Source of the DNA: Planococcus citri
Taxonomy: Eukaryota > Arthropoda > Insecta > Hemiptera > Pseudococcidae
DNA length: 64,000 nt
Direction: 5' to 3'
NCBI RefSeq assembly: GCF_950023065.1
Contig: NC_088679.1
Span: forward strand, 47,988,001-48,052,000
Below are positions 23,701 to 35,700 of the stretch, piece by piece (the first letter of the stretch is position 1; every line of letters starts with the position of its first letter). Under the pieces are notes generated by a model. That model had not been told where the DNA came from. It was given only the letters and a program-made list of their open reading frames with translations, and searched no databases. Made by a program: the position numbers and the translations under genes.

Positions 23701-26700
23701 CACTTTTCGAAAACTTTTTGTGCATGTACGCATCACGAATATCGTATTTCGTGAAATAACAACAACCACTGAAACCAACCAACACTTCTTCAATATTCGG
23801 TATTGGGTAATTTTTTGGCACAATGTGACGGTTGACTGTAATACTGTAGTCACCGACTAAACGAATCGCACCGTTACTTTTCTTTACCGGAACAATTGGT
23901 GTGGCCCATTTTGATGAAGTGGTGGGGGTATAAATTCCATTGGCCACTAGTCGATCAATTTCATCGTTAACCGCTTTCTGTAACGCAAAGGGCACTTGAC
24001 GAGCTCGACAAAAAACAGGAACAGCGTCTGGTTGCAAATGTATATCCACTTCTGAATTTGGAATACAACCGATTTCTTCAACGAACAAATCTGCAAACCG
24101 TTCATGTAACGCTTCGATTTTCCGCAACAATTCGTTTTGGTCGTTCAATTTGGTTTGATAAATTTTTGCAGTTGAATTAACGTGTTCACGAACATCGATA
24201 TTGAACGGCAGTAACCAATCACGACCAAGAAGCGTAGAATAATCGCCATCCACAATACGAAGTCGAAGATTCAATACACGACTTTTATAACGCACTTTAA
24301 CAGGTACAATTCCAAAAAGCTCGATAGAACTATGATCGTATGATTCGAATACACGATGCGCACGTTGAATTTTATTTTTCAAACCTAATTTCGTACATTC
24401 GGCAAGCGACATAAACGTAAAATCGGAACCACAATCCGCTTCAAATTTGACAGATTTATCATTCACGGCGAGCACAATAAAAATTTTATCAGGTGGTAAT
24501 TCTGAATCATTATTTTTCGCACTCGAAACCGAAACTGCGGACACTTTTCCGATATCAACAACCGATTCTAACGAATGCTTTGTATTTACAACTTTGACCG
24601 ATGAATTCTTTTTACGGAAAGCCACTGCTCGAATTTCATCGTGATTTTTTCCGCAAACTGTGGCTAAATGACCAACCTCCTTACAGGAATTACAGGTACT
24701 ATTTATAAAACGACATTCAGGTGCACGGTGATTTTTTCTTGCACAACGATAGCAAACATCAACTGAATTTTGATCTGGTTTAGCTGACGGTGCAACAGGA
24801 ACTTTTGATGGAGGTCTTCTCTTTTTCGAAGCAGGAAAATAATTTTTCTTTACTCGTTCGTTTACTTTATTTACATTCGGTTCAGTTTTAACATTAGGCG
24901 CAGCTGTATAACTTGAACTTGAATTTTCGCCAACATGAACCTCATTGTAACTTTTATTAGCCAATTCGAAATTGGTAATTATTTCGACAGCTTTTTTGAA
25001 CGTGAGATTTGGAGTATTAAATAACTGCTTCTGAACTCGACCATCGTATACACCGAATATAATTTGACTTCGAATTTCTTCTTCCATTCGATCACCGAAA
25101 TTGCAATTCACTGATAATTCGTTCAAAGCAGCATGAAATGTAGCGAATTTTTCGTTTTCTAACTGCTTTCGTTTTCTGAATTTATAACGACATACGTCTT
25201 GCAACGGTTTAGGATCGAAATACTCTTCCAATAATTTTATACACTCGTCGAAAGTTAATTCTTTTGGGCGCTTTGGACAAGCAAGCCGCCTCAAAATCGC
25301 AAATGTTTCGGATCCAATACTAGCGATGAAAAATTTCACTTTATTATTACCGGTTATACCACAGAAGTCCATGTACGACGTAATTCGTTCGGCATACGAC
25401 TCAAAATCTTCAGCTTTCGAATCAAAATTTTCAAAAACACTTGCTGAATTAGTCGCCATTTGCACTTATAAAAAATTACGATAACAGGAAAACGAATATA
25501 CACTGCACGAATGCACAATTGCACTAAAAAGTCATTTCTCGAATACAATGTAACGCTAAAAATAAACGTTGGATACTTTTAATTTCCATAATCCTCGTCG
25601 CCACTGATATATTATTCGTTATTAATTCGAAATAATTCATTACATTTTTCCATATTTTATTCAACATATATTACACACAATATTCACATCGATAATTATA
25701 TACAAAAGTACAGATAGCGCTAGAATTACGAGTTCGCGCTAGGAATGATAATAATTGATAATCTATTTATCGGAACGCAAATCGTAACAATACGCAATAC
25801 CACAGTTATCATTACGCCGGTTGAACGAGCTATATAAATATAGTCATTCATAATTCGTATGGTACTATTCGCAGTATTTTTAAATTATGTATTTAGTAGG
25901 TACACAAAATGCATTATAACATTAAGTTCTTAGCATCCAAGTAATTCTTGAATCGTTAAAATAATTTAAATTCTCAAATAACAATTACAAAACAAGTTCA
26001 AGTTCAATTATTTACCTGTTATGTAAATGTATAATAATCAGTCTTACAAATTTCTCACTCATTAAAAAAAACACGCATGATTGTGCGTACCTACCTACAC
26101 CTAAATACATTTTATATAACTAATGGCATATTTTCAATTGTGGTCTTTATTACCATTATTTTATTTTATTTTTTTCGTAAAAGTACTTCAATTTTAAATA
26201 TCTACCTATGTATGTACCTGTAATGTTATTCTTATCATGCTATATTTAGGGTCAAAAAATGTGCTCATACCGCACTGTAACGGCACATCTCCAATTTTGT
26301 GGAATGAACATTTTAAGTAGGTAATTTTTTTCTTACGAAGAATACAATGTCAAATTTTCTTCAAAAGGATTGAAAAAATGTCATCATTGATCAATTAAAA
26401 AATTATTTTCTTTTTTCTGATTTAAATTTCGGTTGGCTTCAAAAGCCTACCTATTTCTCTTATTATAGAACACACATTTTTTTTCGGACCAACTATACCT
26501 CAATATAAGAGAATTTTATGCGATTAATTTTGTAAGTATGCACAGAAAGTTCCTTTTCGCGATTGTTGTTTCAGGAATAATTTTCAGAAATACATATTTG
26601 AATGTCTTTTCATTTTTTGCAATAGGTACTCAATACGAATTACGATAACAATTATGAAACTTCTTATGAATAAAACTTTCGTGTCACTATAATATTTAAT

Positions 26701-29700
26701 ATTTATTTAAAAATTGTTACAACTTTCGACTTTCGGCACATTTTTGAATACCATAAATTTTAAGTGCGACATTAATCGTATTGGATAATTGTGCACACAT
26801 CTCATATTTAATTGGATAATTTCTAACCATATTTCTGTTAAGGTGTGGTGATGCCGAAAGGTGAAACGCGTATGGGCTGCTTGTAAATTATCAAAAAATG
26901 TATCGAGAGTCCAAAGTTGAAACAATTTTAAAAACCGTAATAAGCTACACTCAGGTACAATCATGTCATGAGTACTTCAAAGCTATTTTTTGCGACATGA
27001 TGAAGTAGAATGTGACCTGTTCTGACAAAATGGACCACAAGTCTGATTTTTCATTTTCAATTTTTTGGCCATTTTGAAAACTAGACATCATACTGAGTCG
27101 AATGAGACCAATCTCTGCCTCCTAGCTCATTTTTTCCCACCTTTTTTCATTTCTTGAAGTTTAGTTGAAGGATTGAAAAACAAGATTTTCAGAAAAAAGC
27201 ATTTAAAGAAGAAAATTGATGAAAACTGATAATGTGATGTTTTCTGAGAAAAGGTACATAATGTTTCAAAAAATGGATTCTGGTACTTGAAAGTGCGTAG
27301 AATAACATGGAATAAGTTAAATTTTCGATAAGAACTCGTTTACATTATAAAAACGTAAAAAAATAAGATAAAATGAGAACATTTTTTTTCCAATTTTTAC
27401 TTTCTTTTGCAAATATATCAAAAACTAAGCCTCCTAGAAAAAAACTAATGACATTAATTATGTCAATTGGAAATTTAATTCTCTACAATTTTCCTCACAT
27501 AATTTTTCTGTGGAATGCTTTGTTCCGCCTCCAGTGAGCTTTGAAAGTTTCGAGCGCTCAAATTTTTGACTGACACTAACTTCAAAATGCGCTTTCAACA
27601 CATTTTTCAGTCAAATTGCGTGTTGTGGCTGTGTCACATGACAGTTCACATGTCAAACAACCAAAATCCGCGAAAAAACATTTTTTCAAAATGTTGACTT
27701 ATTTTTACATTTTTGCCTCTACTGTAAAGAAACGTTTTCCGACTAGTGGTCCCTTTTGTCAGAACAGGTCACAGATGTATTTGAAGAAAAACAATATATT
27801 TCCGATAGAAACAACGTAGGAACTATTAGGTGGAGGCAAGGTACTCTTCAAAAAATAAAAAAACGTAGGTAGGCAGCAGCAAATTTTAAATAACACATAC
27901 TTAGTTAGATAGATGTACCTTAGAGGAAAACCCAACTATGGAGATATTGTCAAAACATGTATTCCTTCTAAATTAATATAGTTTCATAGCTTATTTCATA
28001 TGCAATAGACTTCAACCAATAGATAGATACCGTTTTTAATCCAACATAGGTAATGTTTTACGTCACAACTGATGATTCGTCAAACAGCTAAACACCATAA
28101 GTAAAGTAAAATTTAAGCAGTAATACAGGTAAATTCCATATCACGTTAGATGTCGATGTCAAGGATAAAAAAAACGTTTATTATGTGTTCATAATACCTA
28201 CATAATTATACAGATGTACGATTTATAAGCACCTATAAAATAACGGTTTATTATAATGTACAGACCTATATGTAGGTATTTGTGGTTTTATTATTTATTT
28301 TTTTTTAAATTTTTGTTTGCAGAGGAAATCAATTTTTGGATCGAAGGGTTTCTACGACTAACAAAGAACAATATTGAGAAAACCAAAACCGCAGTTGACT
28401 GCTATTTTAAAGGAAAACATATATTTGGTGAAATTTTCTCAATTAAAGATTTCCAGGCTTATTTGTATTCAAATGTATTTGACAACTTGTAAGTATTTAC
28501 AAAGTATAATGATAGGTATTATTAGGCTGTAAATATGTAGGTAATCACAAATGGCTGTGGTGAAGTTTTGGGTTGATTGGGAATTTCCCGAGAGGAGAGG
28601 GCGTATGTGTATAGAGACGGAGAAAGGTTACTAAACCATGAACCTACAATGACATATATTAGGTATGTGTAAAAAAATCCGTAGATTTTTTGCATTCTTC
28701 TGTGCAGATTTTTTTTCAAAATTTGCAAACAACTATGAAAAAAACTTACTGGTAGAATTTTTTGTGGGAAACTAGCTAAACGTTAGCGAGAAATTTATAG
28801 ACTGAATTTTTCACATTTTTATTTTTATTTCATTTTTTCAATTAGGTAGGAAGGAGAAAATTATAAAATTGACAAAATTATTATTTGCTTATTTATTTTA
28901 TTAAGAATCTACTCTAAAAGTATATTTTTTACTTTCGTATTTTCTCTCTCTTTTTGCAGTAAGTAGGTACTTACTTACTTAATGTTATTCAAACTAAATG
29001 AAAAAACTCGACTGAAAAATTGTCTTTATGACTATTAAAATAAATATTGTAGATGGATACTGAGGATGGAGGATTTTTTTCCACTCCCTCCTCCTTAAAC
29101 ACACTTCGAAATCAAAAAAATTTACTTTGTTTTTATAAAACTTATTCTTAAAATAAAAATTCTAATGCTGCAATGCTGTTTTCAAAAACTTGAAAAAAAT
29201 GCAATTTTTGTGCTTTGAACCTTTTTTTGGAATGTGAAATATGAACTTGAAAAACTGAAATTTCCTCCACATTTTATTAGAATTATGGTTCTATGATTTT
29301 TTCCAGAAACCAGTGAAACCACCCAATTTTGAAAAATGCCTATTTACCTACCATTTTATTTGTGCAATTGATCTCTCCAACTTCAACTCGTAATGGTCAT
29401 TTTTCATTCTTGACTTGAGAATTTTTTTCATGCACATTGCAAATTTTTGTTATTATTGCCCCAGTAGATACCTAGACCTACCTATCGAAATACCTACGTA
29501 TTCGATAATATTAATTTTGAACAATTATCAACAGGTTCATGATGTTACTACCCAAATTAACTCCCGATGGATTACGTATTTTGCTCTACGGCGTCAGAAG
29601 TGAAAACGCAGCACTATTCCAGCCGATGGACTTCTTTAGAAGAATGGGCATGGTTCTAGATATCCAGCAAAAAGCTGGAATAGATTTTACTGGAATTCAC

Positions 29701-32700
29701 GTGGTCATTTACGCTCGTTATGGAACCTTGGGACATTTGGCTCAATTTGATCTCACCATGTTAAAAAAAGTTTTCAAATTAGCCAAAGTAAGTGAACATG
29801 GTAAAAAGTTCATCATTCGTTGAACTTTTTCATATTTCTCATTAGAATTATTTTATTTATTTATTTATTTGTGTGGGTATCTCGAAGGTCAAAGTTTCTT
29901 CACGAGAAAAGTAAAACTTTGAAAACTTGTTAAGTACTTAATTTCAAAGAATTTAAACTTTCTGTGTCTGACGCATCAATAATTAGGTATGGTTAAACTA
30001 ACGAATAACTAACGTAGGAGATAGGGGTATGAGTACCTATCTTAAATGTGAGGCATACTATATTTTTAGGGAACTATGGAATAGGAATCCTTTTTATAAT
30101 TTGGGAGCTTTTTATTTCGTTATCTATAGGTGGAATCCCGTAATTGAGAAAGATGAGCAATAAAAGTCAAATTATTCTACAGAGTTTGCAATTAATTTTG
30201 TCGGAAATCGTTTGTATGATAATCTTTGAAAAATTATCTGATTTTCCTAAGATCTCTCAAAGAAGTAAATAGGTAAAGGGCAAAGGGACAGAGACTTTAA
30301 TATACAGGGTGCCCAGAAATATCGAGTACCTCTAAGAAAGTTTTTCATTTAAAATATAGGTTGGCAACGCAAAATACATAGATGCATATGATTGGTGGAA
30401 TGTTATCTCTCCAGTCCAACAACCAATCATGTGCTATCATTGTTATCATTTGCTGTGACCAACCAAAGTATTTTAGTAGAAAACTTTTTTAGGGGTACTC
30501 GATATTTCTTGGCACCCTGTACATATTGAGTGGGGGTAACCAAGTATTGAAAACATGTTACCTAACAAAAGTCTGTTTTTGTAGGATTGTATAACCAAAT
30601 ATAGATATATTATCTGTACATTTTAGTGATTTGAAAAAATAATGTAGTTCATATTGTTATCAGAAAGCTTACCCCATTCGTTTGAAGCATACGCATATAA
30701 TCTATCCTCCAACATTCGTTGAAGCTGCTGTGAAAATTATCAAACCATTCTTAACAAAAAAGGTCATGTCTAGAGTAAGTATGAATCTTGACACAAAATT
30801 CATGCTGTAATAATTTTTGAAATGTACCTGCCTACTTCAAATGTATTTAACGTAGGAAATATCTCATAAAATTGTTAATCTTCGAATGTGTGTGGATTAT
30901 TCACATTTCTGCCCTTTTTTTTGCAGTTAAGCGTTCACAAAGATCTCCAATCTTTATGGCAGACGTTACCAAAGGAAGTTTTACCAGCCGATCTTGGAGG
31001 CGAATTACAAACATTGCAAGAAATACATGGTCAGTGTACTTTCTAATATTAACATTATAGCACTTATAAAAAGTAGAGAAATATTGCCTACGCTGCTTAG
31101 GTAGGTACATGGGAACAGCCACCTAAGATTGTATAGTACCTATGCTTGAAAATCTAATGCTCACCCAATTCAGATGGAACTAATAAAATTAAACTGATAT
31201 TTGTGGTACAACGATGAATGGCAAACATGTTCAAATCAAATACCTACTAATTATCATTTTGATTCCTATGTCCAAAAAATTTCGACTTCGTGATTTACTG
31301 AATTGTCCTTGAAGAAAATAAGAAAAATTTCAAGACAGTAATTAGAAAATCGCTGGCCCATACGTATATATGTATTTATTTAACGTTACCATCTGCTTAT
31401 GTTTACCTATAAATGTGTTTTAAAAATTGTTTTTTAAATTAATGGTTAGATTGGTAAGTACATATAAGTAAGTAATAGGTAGTTAGGTACCTATGAGTTA
31501 CCTACAATGAAAAGAAAAATAAATCTAAAAACGACGAAACTTCCAAGTGAAGTTATGAACGTATAGCCAGATAGAATGAAAAATAAGTTTGCCTCCAAGC
31601 AACGTAGTACATACATACTTTTATCAAGATTGCAATAGAATTTGCCACGTTGAACGATGGTTTTGCAAGTACTCGTATCATCAAATCAATGAAAGCGATG
31701 AAATACGTATTTGCCGAAAGTTTTTTTTAATGGTTTTTCGACTATTCTAAAAAGAAAATAAATACATTTGCTATGTTTTTTTAAATTAAATACCTATACT
31801 TTTTAATTTAGATGATAACATTTACTTAAGTACCTAAGCTCATTTCGAAATTTAATTTTCAAGGTGATTATCAAATTACAAAATTAATTCAGTGGGTATC
31901 AAAAATTAGTGTATTGTTGGTCGAATCATGCATAAAATTGAAAAAAATTGAAAATTGGATCGATCAGTCATAAAGGAGGAGTCCCAAAAAGGCCACTTTT
32001 TGGGCCCCGCACATTTATTGACTCGACTACTCTTAAAATGTTGTAATAAATGTCCCAAATACGAATCCGTGGTTAGTTAACCCAAAATGACCATTTTTTG
32101 GGCTCCAGGGGATCCCAAAGTTGTGAATAAAAAAAGAATTTTAGGAACCACTGAGTATTATTTTCAAAAACTTTTCAAGCGTAAAATATCTGTTTGAACC
32201 TGATAAACATTATGCGAGGTGATTTTCTTATTTTTGACCCTCAGGGGCAGAAATTGAGGGGGTTTCAATTTTTGGAAAATTTTGGAATCGCCATATCGAC
32301 CTTACCCCTTTGAACCCCGCTAAAAAGCTTTTTACAGTTCATTAGTATCCGAAAGACCTTCATCCTACCAAATTTTGAGCTCAATAAAATTTTTCCCTGG
32401 TACTCAAAAATTCAATTTTCCAATTTTTTGTAATTTCAATATTTTGGGAACCCCTGGAAAACTAGAAACCTGCGATTTGCATCAAACATAACGTTTTGAG
32501 GTATATAGGTATTCAATAATTTAGGTGAAAAAGTTGAATTAAGCTCCCTGTCTATTCGTAATTTTGAAACCCTTTTTTAGAGCCCCCCACCTTAGGCACC
32601 CCTATTAAAGCGTTTATGCATATTTTTTCAAAAAATTGAAGAATTTATACATGTGAAACGCGCTAGCAAGTGCTCAATAATTTTTCCTGTAACTTTCAAA

Positions 32701-35700
32701 ATTGGGCTTTTTTGGGTCAAATTCTGAGATTTATACTTCGTTGAAAATTGAAATTGTGTAAACGTGATTTTAATGTTTTTTCGAAGAGTTAAATCTCAGA
32801 ATTTGACCCAAAAAAGCCCAATTTTGAAAGTTACAGGAAAAATTAGATGAAAAATTACTGAGCACTTGCTAGCGTGTTTCAAATGTAAATTCTTCGATTT
32901 TTTTGAAAAAATATGCATAAACGCTTTTATTAGGGGTGCCTAAGGTGGGGGGCTCTAAAAAAGTGTTTCAAAATTACGAATAGACAGGGACCTTAATTCA
33001 ACTTTTTCACCTAAATTATTGAATACCTATATACCTCAAAACGTTACGTTTGATGCAAATCGCAGGTTTCTAGTTTTCCAGGGGTTCCCAAAATATTGAA
33101 ATTACAAAAAATTGGAAAATTGAATTTTTGAGTACCAGGGGAAAATTTTATTGAGCTCAAAATTTGGTAGGATGAAGGTCTTTCGGATACTAATGAACTG
33201 TAAAAAGCTTTTTAGCGGGGTTCAAAGGGGTAAGGTCGATATGGCGATTCCAAAATTTTCCAAAAATTGAAACCCCCTCAATTTCTGCCCCTGAGGGTCA
33301 AAAATAAGAAAATCACCTCGCATAATGTTTATCAGGTTCAAACAGATATTTTACGCTTGAAAAGTTTTTGAAAATAATACTCAGTGGTTCCTAAAATTCT
33401 TTTTTTATTCACAACTTTGGGAACCCCTGGAGCCCGAAAAATGGTCATTTTGGGTTAACTAACCACAGATTCGTATTTGGGACATTTATTACAACATTTC
33501 AAGAGTAGTCGAGTCAATAAATGTGCGGGGCCCAAAAAGTGGCCTTATCGGGACTCCTTTATATTTAGCAAATTGAAAACATAATGATTCAAACATGCAG
33601 GCGCGGACTGGCCCTACCGGGATACCGGGAGTTTCCCGGTGGGCCCCTCCAAAAAAATGGGCCCTTCCAAAAAAATGGGCCCTTAGTATAGATGACGGGC
33701 CCTTTGGTGAAAAAAAGGCCCTTTCATATTTTGAAATTAGTTTATCTACTTTAAATGTGAGGATCAAAATCACTAGGTACTGTCTATAGCGATTAATTTG
33801 TAATTTATATCTAAAACAACGCGGCCCGAACGTGTTGGCACGCGACCTACTGTGGTTTCGTCGATTTAATATTGTCATGTGACGCTGAGGCCTGTGCGTG
33901 CTGACGTGGTACTAGGGGTGGTTTCGTGATAAACTCGTGGCAGGTGAGAGTGATCTCGGGCCTTTGGGCCCGCGAGAATAATCTCTGGCCCTGGGCCCCA
34001 TGAGAGTACCCTCGGGCCTGTACGCTTCGCAAGAGTAATCTCAGGCCCTTGTGCCCTGCGAGAGTAACATCAGTGCTCGGGCCTTTACACCTCGTGAGAG
34101 TAATTTCAAGCCCCTGGGCAACGCGAGATTGATCTGGGGTCCTTGGGGCCTGCAACAGTGAGAGGCCCAGAGCGAAAATCTCTATGGGCTCGTTTCAAAA
34201 GAAAAATCTTGATGTGCTAATTTGTAAGCAGCAATGGGACAATTCGAATCGCGAGGCTGAATCGGGGGAGCGTCGCGATTCACCGATTTTTTTCTCTTTC
34301 AGTAGCATTTTTGTGATACATAAGTATAAAATAAATGTTTTCATCAATTTTTCTGACCTCTGTTCCTCTTGAAAATAGAAAACACTAATTTCCAGCTATA
34401 CTACAGCCATCAAAGTCGACTGCACGTAGATTTCAAGTTCAAGTCGCTTCGTAGCCTCCAGCGACTTTTTGAAAATTGTTAGAGCCTTCAGCAGATTTTT
34501 GAAACATGAAATTGGTGCTGAAGAAATTGTAGATCGGTTATGTCAAAACAGTGATGAATTCAAGGACGAAGCGAAGAGGGGCTAGGGAGGCCCCCCCCCC
34601 AGTGTTCCGCGAAAGTTGGGAAAAGTTGGAAAATTGTGAGAAGTACAAGAAAGTTGGGAAAATATAAAAATTCCGACAATAATTATTTTAGTTTTGGAGT
34701 TTTCAAATGTTAAAATTTTTTACAATCATCAAAGTTAAAACTTTCCCAACTTTTGAAGCCAACCCAGTTTCTAAATCTATGATTGTCCCAACTAAAATTC
34801 ACATTTTTTTCAAAAATTTTTGCCCTCGCTTTGCTCGGGCAAAATTGTTGTGCCTTTTTACGTCAACATTACAACTGTTTTGCTTCTTGAAATTACAAAT
34901 TTTGAAAATCTTTTACCCTCGCTTCGCTCGGGCCAATTTATTTTTTTTCAGGCTTGAAAATTTCAAGAAACTATTGATAAATTTCTTAAAAAGTTGAGAT
35001 CAGAAAAACAGAATTTTTTCATTAAATTTGATATTGTTCTACTTTTTGAATTACAATTTTTCCAAAGCTTTTAGCCTCGATTCTCTCGACCCAATTTGAT
35101 TCTCTTCTACCTACTAAGTTACAATTTCAAGAAACGTATGATTGAATTTGAAAAATATTGAGACCAGAAAAACTGGATTTTTTAAATTAAAATTGATGTT
35201 CTACTTTTCCATTTCAAGTCACATATTTTCCAAAACTTTTGCCATTGCTTCACTCGGGCCAATTTAGTTCTTTTTTTCACTCTGAAGAATTTTACAAAAC
35301 CACTGATAAAATTAAAAGAAAGTTGAGATCAGAAAAACCGAATTCTTACATTAAAATTGATGTTATTCTACTTTGCGAACTACAAACTTTTCAAAGCTTT
35401 CGGCCTCGCTTCGCTCGGCACAAATTGGTTCTCATCTACAAAGTTACAATATTTTAAAAAATCTATGATTGAATTTTGAAAAATGTTGAGATTAGAAAAA
35501 CCGAATTCTTTCATTAAAATTGGTGTTATTCTACTTTTTGAATCATACATTTTCCAAAACTTTTGCCCTCGCTTCGCTCGGGCCATTCAAAATACTGCTT
35601 TAAAAACTTTTAAGAAAGGTAGAATGGGGTAATTGCAAAATTGTGACCTCATGCAAAAAAACATCAATTTTCTGGTTGTGCCAACTAAGGGGTGTCGAAG

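Larger units (their letters stand above)
21182..25804 (-). mobile_element. Young Ty3/gypsy LTR retrotransposon
   Basis: Two 200-bp LTRs (21182-21381 and 25605-25804) read identical base for base as far as I could compare. On the plus strand they begin TGATATATTATTCG and end CGCAATACCACA, with TG...CA ends. The insertion is flanked by a 5-bp duplication, GTTAT, at 21177-21181 and 25805-25809. In element orientation (minus) the primer-binding region follows the 5' LTR (GTGGCGACGAGGAT, complement of 25591-25604), and a polypurine tract AGGGAGGAGGAT (complement of 21382-21393) abuts the 3' LTR. The internal part is one gag-pol frame; no env frame is seen. It lies antisense in intron 1 of the CRAL-TRIO gene. 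Confidence 0.95.

Noticed and set aside
33847..34155. 102-codon GC-rich minus-strand ORF
   Set aside because: It is made of the degenerate minisatellite; it has no domain and no splice or promoter context.
34707..35586. ORFs sharing PRFARAKL-type peptides
   Set aside because: They are translations of the repeated CTCGCTTCGCTCGGGC core of the tandem array, not a protein family.
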